A DNA stretch of 64,000 nucleotides from Ananas comosus (GCF_001540865.1 NC_033630.1:1273147-1337146), one strand, 5' to 3'. Shown: positions 47,121-59,300, numbered from the stretch's first letter. Notes: a model not told the origin generated them from the sequence alone. A program made the numbers and translations.

Positions 47121-47640
47121 NTTCTTTTTGACTAATGATAGAATAACCAATCTTTGCGGAAGCAAAGCTGTAAGAATGGAAGAGAACTATTCCTGTGGAC
47201 AATTAAAAAAAAAAAAAAAAACAAAAACAAACAAACAGTAAACTTGTTGTCTAATACATTATTTTTTTAGTTCACACTTTGCCCGGCGGCGAAGAGATTT
47301 TGTTCATTTGACCAACTACGTCGGACGTGATTCGTTTTCGTCGGAGCAGAAGTGAGCATAAAATAACTATAAAGATTTGAGGTCAGTCGGGCGTCTAGGC
47401 AACTTCAACTAATTTGGAAATTAGTCCCGACTTGTCATTGATTAATCCTGCTATGTGCAGAGGGCGAATCCCTATATTTTAATTTAATTATTTTATTTTT
47501 GATATAAACTTTTTGGTTCCGAACTTTTCACACCACATTATCTGTTTACATGGAAGGTAATTAAGAAAAAAAAGTGATTTTTTTTATTTCTCCACCTCAC
47601 GTTTTACTTCAAACTAAATTAAAAATATATATATATATAT
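45291..47640. other. Intergenic stretch with SINE-like copy and microsatellites
   Basis: No gene is seen. (TA)n(TG)n lies at 46690-46742 and (TA)n at 47080-47120, ending at the single N at 47121, a likely contig join. The SINE-like copy is listed separately. Confidence 0.5.
46432..46565 (-). mobile_element. tRNA-derived SINE-like element, copy 2
   Basis: On the minus strand: TGGCAAAGGACTTGATGGTTG (A-box-like region), CCCGAGGTCCCAGTTCGAATCC (split: CCCGAGGTCCC and AGTTCGAATCC, a good B box), then TGGTTGATTCACATTTCCGG and TTTATTTCTAATGAAATAAG. The copy at 11757-11890 has the same body. The better-kept B box makes this the more informative copy. The ends are approximate. Confidence 0.6.
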
Positions 47641-47659
47641 AGTTTCACAATAACGTGTA

Positions 47660-47745
47660 CTTGAGGCCCATTTCGGGCCTAATCCGATTCAAATATTTGG
47701 GCATTGAGCCCAAATTGTAAATGGGCCTAGGCCCAAGGTTACCAA
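47660..47745 (+). promoter_or_regulatory. GGCCCA/TGGGCC cluster upstream of the small Ala-rich gene
   Basis: AGGCCCAT, CGGGCCTAA, GAGCCCAAA and ATGGGCCTAGGCCCAAGG occur within about 80 bp. A following stretch (about 47760-47868) ending CCAATTCCAG|GTTTTT could be a non-coding first exon, spliced to CTCTAG|TTTCG at 49297. The link to the gene at 49339 is inferred from position. Confidence 0.45.
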
Positions 47746-49338
47746 TGCGAATCCTCGCCTCCCTTTTTGTTCGCTTTTGTTCGCTCTTCGACCTATTCCC
47801 TCTCTCTCGTTTCCATCTCGATCTCCGCACAAGAGAAGGATCAATCGATTCTCCAAACTCCAATTCCAGGTTTTTGATGATCTGCTTATTATTCCTCGAT
47901 TTGATACAATTTCTACTCTCTTTTCGTTTTTTTGCTACCGTTAGTTTAAATTAGTTGATCTAAAAGACTTGAAGTTGCTTTGATCGTTTGTTGTTTGGGG
48001 ATGCAGGTTTGAATCAGGATTAATGTGTTGTAACTCCATGTATCTTAGATTAAGGTTTTGGATTTGAAAAATATCATCGTTATATTCCATTGATTGAGGT
48101 TTTTGTCTCTGAAATTAACTGTTTGGGTCCATTTTAGATGCATGCTAGTGTCATACCCATCATAATGAATAATGCCAATACCTAACAATTAATCACCAAA
48201 AAACTCAAGATTCTGCGCGAAAAATGTGTTTTTTGTGGCATGTAGGTATAGAAATATCATCTTTCAGTTATAGCTATGCCTTCTTAGAGATCTTGAGGCA
48301 ATATTATGTTGGTTATATTGTTGCCGTAGCTGTGCGTAATTGTCGATGAAGAGTTATATTCCTTTATGTTTTCGCCGTGTAGATCTAAAATGCTCTGGAA
48401 ATGTCTCTAGTTTATGTTGGATCATGAGAAATTTAATGGGGTACAGGATCCCTTTTTTTTTTTTCTTTTGCAAAACTAAACAAACTAGAAAAGGATTGCT
48501 CGAATTAGCCTCTAGCAAGATGTCTAATGTCTTGAGTTGCCTGAGTGAGATTCTGAGACTTTGAGAGCATATGAGTGGATTAGGACTTTGTCCGCCACCT
48601 AGTTTTAAATGCAAAGAGAAAGGCTTATATATGAAAAATCAGCAGAGAAAGGGTGTGAAATAATCTGCATCGGTGATTAAAACCGGGTAAAATAAAGTTT
48701 TCATTTTTTGTATTTCGTAAATGAATATCTATTTGGCAGCATTTAATACCTAGCCAAAAAATGCAATTGAAAGGATGAACTTTACGGACTTCAACACAGT
48801 ATGTGGCTAAGAGTACTGATTTGCCAGACAATGTTATCAGGCGTGGGCGTGAATCCGTCCATTCATACAGGGCGAGTTTCATGTTTTGATAAGCAATTTT
48901 TACAATCTCAAGTGCCCTTGTTTTATTGTGTTCGGTTTGGTCGCCTGGACAAGTTGATCTTCATCTATTTACTTTGAGAGGGGATTAATCATCAACTACT
49001 GCTATCATTTAATAATATATGGTAGCTAACCGGCGTTCATTTGATTATTTATTATATTTATCTGAAGTTTGCGGAATCTTGGTGATGTTGGAATTTGTCA
49101 TGGACCAGACCTCAGTCTGCGGCCAGATGAAGGCAACTATTATTTGAGTGATTTCTTCTATGTAGATTACTTATCTGCTAGCGAAAAGAATCTTGGGTAT
49201 GTGGGGCTCTGGGTGCAGCCTTAATTTGCTATTGTTTTCGTTCTTCTAAGTCAAATAACAGCATGCAATATCATTGTGGCTTGTTTCTTACTCTAGTTTC
49301 GATTAACGTTCCTGTATATGACTTTCTCGGTGAAGTTA

Positions 49339-49539
49339 ATGGCGCTCAAACCAACTGTGGCTCTACGGGCCCTCCTAGTCGGTGGGATAGCTGCATTTGC
49401 GAAGGTGGCCGGAGCGATGAAGGCCGCAGGAGGGGTGAAGGTGGGTGCAGCCGCAGCTGCCATGACAGCAGCGGCAACCGCAGCAATCTCAGGAACCAAA
49501 GGGGGAGAGAAGGATCATGCCAAACAGGATGTCAAGTGA
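49339..49539 (+). CDS. Small Ala/Gly-rich hydrophobic protein, unknown function
   Basis: A 66-residue frame beginning MALKPTVALRALLVGGIAAF, followed by an Ala-rich stretch (KVGAAAAAMTAAATAA) and a short charged tail ending GEKDHAKQDVK. Composition suggests one or two membrane-associated helices followed by a Lys/Asp-rich soluble end. I do not recognise the family for certain. Support for a real gene: normal codon use, a plausible acceptor CTCTAG at 49291-49296, an upstream GGCCCA-rich promoter region, and no low-complexity DNA. An in-frame ATG at 49318 would add MTFSVKL; I prefer 49339 because its context (AATGG) is better and the amphipathic start follows at once. It lies tail to tail with the PADRE gene. 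Confidence 0.6.
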   Translation: MALKPTVALRALLVGGIAAFAKVAGAMKAAGGVKVGAAAAAMTAAATAAISGTKGGEKDHAKQDVK

Positions 49540-50033
49540 GATGATATACTTTGGCGGTCCGTCGTATTAATTTCGCTCAGTATTGTCAAGAATGGCAGAA
49601 CACTTTCGCTTAGACATTCTGCCTTTCAAAAGAAGTTTTAGATTTTGCGACAATATTTGGAGAACAGTGTTCTTTTTCCCCTTGAATTTTAATCTCAGGA
49701 GAGGAGGTTTTTGTGTTCCTTGTATCTATATATTTTCTTGTTAGGAGGGAAACCTTATGATACCTTGAATTATATGTAAGGAAATCAAGCATCCTGGTGT
49801 ATGGAAATCTAAACTATCTTTACACCAATTTACACACAGTAATTAGTATCATGGTATTTACTTGTGTATTCTGTCGCAGACATGGTCATAAAATTCGAGT
49901 AATCACTGAACGTTGTGACATTACTCGAGTTATTACCCTCGTTATTTTGCATATATAACTTTTTATCTGCTCTTCGATTGTGAGTATGACGCATTTGCGA
50001 GATTAAGCGCATTTATTTGTGGGTAATATGTGT

Positions 50034-50651
50034 CTATTCTTCAACTATGCTTGTGAGGCTAGGTTGCCAATGGTATGACGGAGTTCCCAGCGAGCTCTCC
50101 CGTGGTTGCTGCCTCGCCGAACTTTCCGTCTCCGAGCTCCCCCTCAACCACCGCCTCGGCGAACCTCGCGTCTCCTTTCGTAAGTTCTCCTCGCCTCTTC
50201 TCTTGTCAATCTTCATAGCCTCGCCAGTTCTGCGACCAATCCCTTCCGGCCTGCCCTTTGCTGTTCTCAGTGTCAGTACGAAGCATCCGTTGCGAGATCG
50301 CTTCTCTTCTCCCTTTGGAGTGTTAAGGTTCGAGGAGAGAGTATGAGAATTCGAGTCTTCGCAGTAGGGCGAGCTCGAATTCATCGGCGAATTACGCCGG
50401 AGCTTTCGGATAGTTCTCATCGGGACGACGTAGAACTTACGGCCCGGGGGCAAGGCGGTGTCAGGAGAGACCACTGCCGCCCACGGCCGCTGGAACACGT
50501 CCGGTGAGGTGACGCAGGAGCGAGGGTTCTGCGACATGATCTCGGACGCCAGGATCGGATGGTCGTAGAGCTCGACGCGGCCGCCGGGATAGACGATCTT
50601 GACGTGCGCGCCCCTCTTCTTGTCAGAGAAGCAGCAGCTCGTTAAGGCCAT
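50034..50651 (-). CDS. PADRE (DUF4228) domain protein
   Basis: A 205-residue single-exon protein. PADRE proteins are small plant proteins whose transcripts respond to pathogens and abiotic stress; their biochemistry is unknown. The domain starts MALTSCCFSD and shows VKIVYPGGRVELYDHPILAS, EIMSQNPRSCVTSPDVFQRP and LPPGRKFYVVPMRTIRKLRR, the usual order of basic strand, hinge and PPGxxYxxxP motif. The C-terminal half is rich in Ser, Arg and Glu and looks disordered, as the family name implies. Many relatives begin MG and may be myristoylated; this one begins MA, so that is not expected. Start at 50651 fits the family N-terminus. It converges with the small gene at 49339-49539, with a 495-bp gap. 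Confidence 0.88.
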   Translation of the reverse strand: MALTSCCFSDKKRGAHVKIVYPGGRVELYDHPILASEIMSQNPRSCVTSPDVFQRPWAAVVSPDTALPPGRKFYVVPMRTIRKLRRNSPMNSSSPYCEDSNSHTLSSNLNTPKGEEKRSRNGCFVLTLRTAKGRPEGIGRRTGEAMKIDKRRGEENLRKETRGSPRRWLRGSSETESSARQQPRESSLGTPSYHWQPSLTSIVEE

Positions 50652-51535
50652 TGGTTTTCTACGGAAGAAACTAACGTGACTAAGATAGGAAGGGTTATTG
50701 AAGTTGCGATTTATATAGTGTTTACTTTGTCTTGCTTTTATGTCAGTGTCTTCTGTTGAGTATTCCGTTTTAAGGATTAATTAGGATTGCCGATGCCCAC
50801 TAAGAGCGGAGGCTATGGGGAATCTTGTGTACATTGGTTGTAGATGTTTAACATTTTATGAGGACATAAAAAGAAAAAGAAAGGAAATCTTTGTTTCATG
50901 GGGTTAGGGCAAATTAGCTTCGGACTAAGCAAGGTAATCTACATCAGGTAGTTTTGTCTGTGTATGATATAAATATTTTCATAGTTTTGTTTTAGTCTGA
51001 ACACCATCATCCGGACGGAGATAAATTTTCTGCAACCTCGTGTGTAGGAACTGCGCCTTTTGGTCCCAGGTCCATTCACTAGATTTAAGTTGGAGTCTGG
51101 TTCGTGGGTCGATCTAACTCGGTCCACAGGCCAAAGACTCTTGAATTGTTAGATACGGACCAGGTACATATGTGTGTACCTTGCATTGAATTGATACTGA
51201 CATATCGGTTCTATCAGGTTTTAAAATCAAATAACATGTCAAATTATTTGGTTAAATTCGAGAGAATTCACTAATTTTGAGTAAAAAAAATTATGATCTA
51301 GGGACATAGTGTTAGCGTTGCCAACAAGCACCACAGGTATTATCAAATGCAAAAATAAAATGTGCTTCATTTTTTTTCATAAATGGGCAAACACTAATTT
51401 CGCCACCCCAGTTTAAAAAAAATATATTGGTGATACTGATATATTGTCATTATTTCTAGAAGAACTCCAAAATTCAAACTTTATACAGGGGAACATCTCT
51501 AAAGATATACCGAGATACAATCCATAATTCAGTAA
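50652..51535. other. Upstream region of the PADRE gene and intergenic DNA
   Basis: The first 100-150 bp are the likely promoter and leader of the minus-strand PADRE gene. The remainder is AT-rich and no gene is visible. Confidence 0.45.
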
Positions 51536-52222
51536 GGGTACGTTTGGTTCGCACTATAAAAGATTACTAAGAATAAAAAGATGTCCAGAAATCTCATTCC
51601 TATTTATTCTATTACTAAGAATATAGCATTTCTTTGTTTGATTCGCACGGTCATATTATTTAGTCATGTTATTTAAAATTACAAAAAGTATACAATTAAT
51701 TTATTTTTTTTAATTAATTTTAAATAATGCTATCAAAAATTTCAACATCTTTTTAGAAAAAAAGAAAGAGAGAATATAGGTTAGAGAGAGAGCATAATTA
51801 AAGAAATAGAAAGAGAAATAGAGTCTAAATTAGAGGGCGTGAGAGAGTTGAGATTTTAGAAAACGAGAAGGAGAGAGAGAGTTTAGTTTAGAGAGAGAAA
51901 AAGAATTGAAGTTTAGAGAGATAAAAAAATTAAGTTTAGAGAGAGATATAAGGTTAGAGTGTAAAAAAAAATAATACTAACTAGCCATCGGGTAGGGAGA
52001 AAGAAAAATGTTAGACATATTATGATTATCACAATTCATTAATATGAAGATACCCATCCTTTCTTAAAGGAATGAGATTAGTATTTTGGAATGAATCTCA
52101 TTCCCAAGTAAATCCAATATTACCAACTAGATTATTTAGTGCGTTTAACCAAATACCGTCATATTATTTTATTCCTATTGGATTAGTAGGAAGCTTAAAA
52201 AGATTGCACGAACCAAATGCAG
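51536..52222. mobile_element. PIF/Harbinger-type MITE, copy 2
   Basis: The left end is GGGTACGTTTGGTTCGCAC; the right end is GCACGAACCAAATGCAG, with the last bases diverged. TAA lies on both sides (51533-51535 and 52223-52225). The 687-bp length and the TTAGAGAGAGAG interior match the copy at 4236-4919, so the two come from one family. Confidence 0.85.
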
Positions 52223-52673
52223 TAAAAGAGGAAGCAAGGATTGAAAAAGCTAAAGAGAGAGAGAGTTAAAAACAGAAACTTTTTATTATGATAATTGTAG
52301 CTATTTCCCCGCTTTTACCTCTTTCTCTATTTTTCTTTTCCAATCCTTCATGGTATCTGGTGTTACATCTAATGCTATAGGAATTTTAATGCATTATATA
52401 CATGATGGATTTTTACAGCAACTAGAAAAGGGAAAACTCCATGCATGCAGGCTTCTTCCTTCACCAAGCATGACATCACCTTCGCGTTCCCGAACCTTCT
52501 GAGTATCTCTCACTAGTTTCAAGTTTCAACGACAACATGAAAACATTATATAGTTACAGTACTGTATGTATAAGGAAAATTTATAATTTGTGAAATTGCA
52601 AAATGAGTCTCACTAGTTTCTAGTTTCAACTCCATCTTCCACGGTGCAATGCGGTTTGAAGGTCATCGAATAG

Positions 52674-53267
52674 TTAGTACTCGGACTCGAACTCAAACTC
52701 GGCTCCGCCGCCTCCGAAGATCCCACCACAATGCTCTTCATCAACGCACCACTGCATCCGATCTCTTCGGGAAAACCCTAATTCCGCACACGCCATCAAA
52801 TTTTAAGGGAAACGAAATCAAAAGAGCGACAAATTAGTGTTAAAAAAAAAAGGAAAAAAAAATGTAGAGATTGGTACCGTTGCGAAGGCGTCGCGGGTGC
52901 GGTGGCGGTCGATCTGGCGGCGGACGGCGGCGATCTCGCGGGCGACGGCGTTGATCCGGGCGGAGAGGGAGCGGACGAGGCCGAGGCAGCCGTGGACGGG
53001 GTCGCGGCGCCGCGCCTCGGCCTCGAAGACCATGGCGCGCACGGCGTGGTCGCGGAGGTGCGGCGGCGCCGCGCCGTGGATCCGCATGAGGTTGCTCACG
53101 CCGAAGAGCCGGTGCACGCTCCGGAACTCCGCCGCGCGCTCCGCCGGGAAGTGCCGCGCCAGCGCGCACCCCGGCCAGCACCGCCGCCGCTGGTGCTTGC
53201 ACGCCGCGCACGCCTGGCCCCCCCTCATCGTCGACGACGACGACGACGACGGCGGCGGCGAATTCAC
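52674..53267 (-). CDS. LOB-domain (LBD) transcription factor, 2 exons
   Basis: A 155-residue plant-specific DNA-binding factor of the LATERAL ORGAN BOUNDARIES family. Exon 1 is 53267-52878, exon 2 is 52751-52674; the join is phase 0 (DAFAT|WCVDEEHC). Exon 1 contains the zinc-binding C block CAACKHQRRRCWPGC (C-x2-C-x6-C-x3-C), the GAS block with FRSVHRLFGVSNLMRI, and a coiled-coil-like LVRSLSARINAVAREIAAVR. The C-block wording and VHRLFGVSN recall the LBD22/26 group from memory. Exon 2 gives a short acidic tail ending FEFESEY, which may help activation. The ATG at 53267 adds a Ser-rich leader; a second at 53231 (MRGGQAC) is also possible. Exon 1 is strongly GC-rich, so many antisense frames exist there. 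Confidence 0.9.
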
Positions 53268-53473
53268 ACCAATTTTGCGAATTAGCCCCCTCGATCTCTA
53301 ATTAATGTGCGAATTCGAAGATGAAGGGATCGGATCTGGTAAGGGTTTAATTAAGGAGGGGAGAGGAAGAGTGCGTGGATTTGGGGTGTTGTTCTCTTCT
53401 ATCTCCCCTTTCGACCCTGTTGCTCGCACGCGACTTTCCGGTGGTGACGTAAGCCCTACGTGTAGTGTGCGTG

Positions 53474-53521
<48 letters not shown>

Positions 53522-53655
53522 GGGGGTTCGTCGTTTTCGCGCTCTCCCTCGTGTGCGGGGGTGGGGGCGGTGGCGGTGCGTTAACAGGCTCACGTCGTTC
53601 ACGTAGAGAAAGGCGCCTTATGGACGTTTCTAGAAGAGTATCATAATATAGTAAC
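53268..53655 (-). promoter_or_regulatory. Upstream region of the LBD gene with (TA)n(GA)n
   Basis: The region upstream of the LBD start contains a (TA)n(GA)n tract at 53475-53516 and GC-rich flanks. The open frames across it on either strand are low complexity. No TATA box can be assigned firmly. Confidence 0.35.
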
Positions 53656-55790
53656 AAACAATATAGGTAAATTGTCTTTAAGTGTGAACTATTTTAATTA
53701 ATTAGTTTTCCAATCATTCAAATTTTTAATTTTATTATTTAAGTCCGTCAACAATATTTTAATTTTAAATTTTAAATTATTTATTTATTTTAATAAAATT
53801 ATAATTATAAAATTACTTGAAGTATACGAACTGTTTATAAAGATGAATAACGAATTCAAATTTTCAAGTCAAAGTATTGTTGGCTATATCAAATTCATAT
53901 ATTATATATATGGTAATAAATTGATTTTGAGAAGGAAAGATTTTAAATTTCTAACCATATATTATTATTATTTTTTTTTTTTTTTAAGGTGTGGATGCAT
54001 GATATTTATAATTTTCTATCTGTTATAAAGAGCTATGCTATTTGTACATTCAAAAATAAATATAAAAGTTATATTCTTTTCGATCAATAAATTATACTCA
54101 TAAATAAGTACAGATCTTACATCCTTCGAGTCACCGACCTTTTTTTTTTTTAGCCAGCCTTACAAATTAAAAAAAAATTGTTTAAACTATTGGATAGATT
54201 GGATCATTGGATATGAAAAAATAATAATAATACATTATTCGTTACATTTATTTTATCTAAAAATAATTGCAATTAGAAATATTACGTATCTAAATTTTGA
54301 ACCTGCGTTAGCAACAATCGGTAATAGTATTTTATTTGTGTTGAACATCTATTACATTGATTCTTAAGTTGGTGGAGCGTTGCTCTCACACGCTCCAAAT
54401 ATTTAAACAAAAGCATTACTCGTGCACGTTTTTTTTTTTTTTTTTTTTTTGGTTCTTCCCACTTCTTCCTCAGCATTTCCATCGGCAGTCCTCGCACAAC
54501 CAACGAAAATACGACCGAGTGCCCGCCCCGCCTAATCCCCCAACCAGTAAAGAAATCATACCCTGCACCCGGTCCACCATAAACTGGTATACAACCCTTG
54601 AGAATTAATATTACTTTATTTGGACGTCAAAATAAATTATTCACTCAAAAATATTATGTGCTATGTTTTTGTTTATTTTTTGGCCATTCTTCAAGAATCT
54701 GCTTTTTGTATTCTTTATCGAAACTCGGCTATCAAGTTTTGTGATTACGTACAAAGTATATCATCTTATTTTAAAAAATTTTCTTCTCGAATATAGTTCA
54801 CTGTTTAGGACATACAATTATACTCCTATTTACTAATAAAACTGTATTTTTCAGTATATTAAAAGGATGTGCTGAGCAAGGTGTTTATATATAAAATTAA
54901 GTTGATCCAAAATGTAAACTAATACATAAATTATGGGATGTAATCTATAACATCTAAAATAATTTACACATAAATGATTATTAGTTTTGAAAGTTACTGC
55001 TAAAAAAGACATTGTTTGCAATGTAATATTATTTTTAACACTCCGAACCCTTAAATATTATATATCATATTTTATAAGTTTTATTTGGAAACCTTTACAT
55101 TGTGTTTTTAAAAATGTCTTTGGTGAACTAAGTTCACTCAATAATTTTTCCAACGTGGGCCACAAATTATGATTATGGCGTGATTACGTGAACTGGGGCT
55201 GCTACATCACCAAAGGCTTGTTTCTTCTCTCGTGACAAACTTTTCGATTGAAAATGACATTTAATTAGGCTGAAGTTTAAGTAAAAATTTTATTTTACTG
55301 CTGCTTATTTGACAAAAAAGATAAGAACTTTAAAACAATAATTATTTTACTCATTGTATTAAAAAAATTTAAACTCCGTCTCATCCAAATAAAATTTATT
55401 ATATTACTATAAAACATACAAATTTATATGGAAATTAATTTTATATAAAAATAAATATTTATGATAGAAAAAAAAATTTAAACCCCTTTATTTTCGATCA
55501 AACAAACGTGCCTGGACGCAACCGTTACATTTTTTTTTTTAGAATTAACTGTTACATCTTATGCTTTGAGTAAATGTTACATCTTACTCTTATGATGCTT
55601 TGAGTACTAACACGGGGTCGTGCATGTAGATCCCATACACCGGGCTCACGACCAGGATATACAAGCAAGATCCGTGTACCGTGCACCACAACGATCCTGT
55701 CCGTTCGCGGCAAATTCATAGGCGATTCCACGGTTCGGAGCCCTTCATACGTGGATAATTACACTAAATGAAATGTAGTATTTAAAAAAA
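53656..55790. other. Gene-free AT-rich stretch
   Basis: I see no gene. There are poly-T runs at 53970-53986 and 54429-54450, and AT-rich pieces throughout. A short GC-richer part at 55610-55750 (ACACGGGGTCGTGC, CGTTCGCGG) is of unknown nature. Confidence 0.45.
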
Positions 55791-56218
55791 AGATTAATTT
55801 CGTACAGATTTTTACAAATATAGTGAATTGCAAATAATCTACACAAAGTTTAACTTTTATATATTGTTCAAACAAAAATTCTAATATTTTCACATATACC
55901 ATTTCTGTTAGAATCCGTTAGAAAATTTTAAGTAACTATAGTTTAAATACTTAACATTAATTAGTTTATAATATAATTTGATATTTTTATTCCTCTTATA
56001 TTATACTATTGTCATTTTTAAAGGGATAAATTTGTGATGACAAAATAGACATTTCATTAAAAATAAATAATTTTATAATAATAATAAATTAGACAAATAT
56101 ATTTAAAAATATTAAAATTTTTATTAAAAAAAATATATAAAAATTAAATTTTATGTAAATATATTTATAATTTTTTTATGTTTGTGGGGATATGTATGCA
56201 TTTAACCCTTAAAAGAAA
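55791..56218. mobile_element. Mutator-type MITE, copy 3
   Basis: The left end is AGATTAATTTCGTACAGATT and the right end is ATATGTATGCATTTAACCC, inverted to each other with some decay. The flanks TTAAAAAAA (55782-55790) and TTAAAAGAA (56219-56227) match at 8 of 9 positions. The interior keeps TTAGAATCCGTTAGAAAATT, shared with copies 1 and 4. It lies just upstream of the TM9 gene. Confidence 0.75.
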
Positions 56219-56239
56219 TACAAAAAAACAAAGGTAATA

Positions 56240-56313
56240 ATAGCTCGTTCCGTTCTTCGCACTCGTTCCGTTCTTCGCACTCTTTCTCCTTCCTCTCTCA
56301 CTTCGCTGTAAAA

Positions 56314-56362
<49 letters not shown>

Positions 56363-56373
56363 GGGCGTTCGCC
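56240..56373 (+). promoter_or_regulatory. TM9 gene leader with tandem 18-mer and (CT)n
   Basis: An 18-bp unit CTCGTTCCGTTCTTCGCA occurs twice in tandem at about 56244-56279. A (CT)n tract at 56320-56360 lies directly before the ATG at 56374. Such pyrimidine-rich leaders are common in strongly expressed plant genes. Confidence 0.5.
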
Positions 56374-59300
56374 ATGGGGAACGCTCGTGAGATCGCGGGG
56401 CTCCTCATCGTCCTCCTCGTCGCGGTTGCTCCGACGCGCGCCTTCTATCTCCCCGGAGTCGCTCCTCGCGATTTCCAGCTGGTAATAGTTTTTGGCGGTT
56501 CGATCGAAGTTTTTGTGGATCTAAGCTAGGGTTTCAGCTCAATTTGTGCTTATTTTGAGATCGGGATTCAATTTGTTCTGTTTTCGCCGTAAATTCGTTG
56601 GATCTGTGCTCGGATTACGTTGATTCGTAATTCTTATCTTTTTCCATAATCTAGTGTTTCATCAGTTGCCGATTTTTGGATCATTTGTTCCTTATTTTTT
56701 CGTGTCACTAATGGATCTGGAACCTGTGAGTAGGAAATCTCCTTTAGTTGAAAGGATAGGGTTTAGTTCTGGTTTTACTTATAAAAGAGTTTGGTGAAGG
56801 TGGTTGAAGGCAGAATCGAAGTTGTTGCTGTTAGTTTTCTATTAGGATATTCTATTTGGTTTGCTCCATCTGCTACTGTTTATGTCGGTACAAATGTTCC
56901 TGAAAACCCTAATTTTGCACGATCCCTTGTAGTTTTTGGTGCTTAATTCTACCTAAAGCTTCTATTTCCGTGATTGAAGTATATTTAACTGGAAATTTAG
57001 TTTCTTGCTAACCTAATAGGCTGTGCATTTCTATGTGGGATTCGGAGAACGACTTAGATCTTCCACCTTGGAGTATGGTAATTTCCTTTTGTAATCTAAA
57101 AAATGGGGTGGTTTAGGATCTTGCTTTAAGTTGTAGGACCAAATATGTTTCATATTTGTTAGGGAAAAAAATTTCAATTTCCTTGCCTTGGATCGAGATA
57201 TTTAGAAATAGGGTTAATTTCATACAGACCTCTACAAACATAGTGAATGGCAAATATATCCCTACAAAGTTCAACTTTCATATGTTGTCCCTGTAAAAAT
57301 CTTTATGTTTTCAAATATATTCCTGCCGTTAGAATCCATTAGAAAAATTTAGTTAACTATAGGTTAAATACATAACTCTGATTAGTTTTTGTTATTTTTG
57401 CCCCTCTTATATTATACTGTTATGGCTTTTGGAGAGATATATTTGCGATGGCAAAATTGAAAATATTAACAGATGTCTAACAGTTCTTTAACGGTAACAA
57501 ATCAGAGGGACATATTTGAAAACATTAGGACTTTTGTAGGGATAACATATGAAAGTTGAACTTTGTAGGGATATATTTGCCGTTTACCATGTTTGTAGGG
57601 ACCTGTATGAAATTAATCCAAAGAAATATTAGATGGAGATCTTCTCTCTTAGTTAGTAAATTTTCCTACTTTTCATGTTTCATATATATTTTTGGAGTTC
57701 TGCTATTGATATCACAATCCAAAACCGAAATTTGTGGACCATTTAGTGTCTAGATTGTTGAAGCTGGGAGTCCAAAAGCCAGGGCAGAATAAAATTGAAA
57801 AGCACATGGCATAATCTTACGCTGATACGATTGGAAATATCATTGGATGTTTTCTTCATTCTTAGTTTTCTTTTGGTAGGGAATGTATATTGTTTCACTT
57901 CTTTGATAACTGTAGTTTAATGTTCCATCTGTTCAATTAATCTCAAGCAGTTAAGTGCTAGTGCTATGAAATGATTTGAAGCAGGATTGCTTCGAAAATA
58001 TATGACACAATTATATTTGTATTTGTTAATTTTTGTATAAATTAGACTGTGGAGCAATAGTTAGTTTCTCAAGCTTAACATATAATGAATTATTTTGTTG
58101 TGCTGAAACTTTCTTTTCTGCTATGCTGGCTACTTTTGCTGTATAATAGAATTTATTTTGGTAGACAAATTGCTCTTTCATTTGGATCATTTTTCTGGCT
58201 CAATGATTCTCTTCCTTTTCTGTTCAGGATGATGAACTGCAGGTTAAAGTGAATAAACTTTCATCAACAAAGACACAACTTCCATATGATTACTATTTCT
58301 TGGAGTATTGTAAGCCTCTAAAGATAGTGAACAGTGCTGAGAATTTGGGAGAGGTCCTTCGTGGTGACCGGATTGAGAATTCTGTATATGCAGTAAGTAC
58401 ACCAGCTTTGCACATAATGATTGAATATATTTTACTGTTCTAAACAAATTTTTAGTGGCTGGAAAATCATAAAACATACACCAATTAGACTTTTGAGTAT
58501 TTTCTAGGGCTAAGTAAAGAAGAAAGAATGCTAGTATTTAGTATTCATGGCTTTATTAACCATGTTTTTTCTCTCTTGAATGTATGATTCAAACGGTATA
58601 GTTCAAAATGGGAAGGGATGAGAACTGCAAAGTAGCTTGTCGGGTGAAGCTCAATCAAGAAGCTGCAAAGAATTTCAAAGAAAAGATTGATGATGAATAT
58701 CGTGTGAACATGTAAGTAATTAGTGCATGACTATGCTGGCCTTTAATCATTTACAGTATTAAATGTAGATTCTAACACCATCTCTGGCTTATGATCCTCT
58801 GAAAGAGAAAAAAGGGGAAAAAGCACCGTAACTTCCCTCCCTTCTTTTGGTATATGATATAGTTATAATTGTGTTATGCAATCACCCTTTTTACATTACC
58901 ATTGCTGCTGCTTGGAGATTTTGCTTTTTTAAATTGATCTATATTTTGCTTATTTAGTTAGTTAGCTTTCAAGGGTGTACTAATGGGATTTTTTATTATT
59001 TTCTCTTTGTAGGATCTTGGATAACCTTCCTGTTGCAGTTCCTCGACAAAGGACAGATGCAAGCCAAGCAACAAGCTATGAACATGGTTTTAGAGTTGGT
59101 CTTAAGGCAAGCTAGCTGCTGTTTTATGTACCAACAATTAATGCTTCTTATCTACAGCTAAGTACTTTTTCCGACTCTAATTATTTTTTTTTATTTTTTT
59201 ATTTTTTATTTTTTTATTTTTAAACCAGAGTAAGGATGGCAAGTATTACATAAATAACCACCTGAGTTTCAAGGTCAGGTACCATAAGGACCAAGAATCT

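Noticed and set aside
49318..49338. Upstream in-frame ATG of the small Ala-rich gene
   Set aside because: Poorer start context and no added domain; not excluded, but the later ATG is preferred.
53305..53657. Frames upstream of the LBD gene on both strands
   Set aside because: They cross the (TA)n(GA)n microsatellite and a G-rich run; composition is low complexity.
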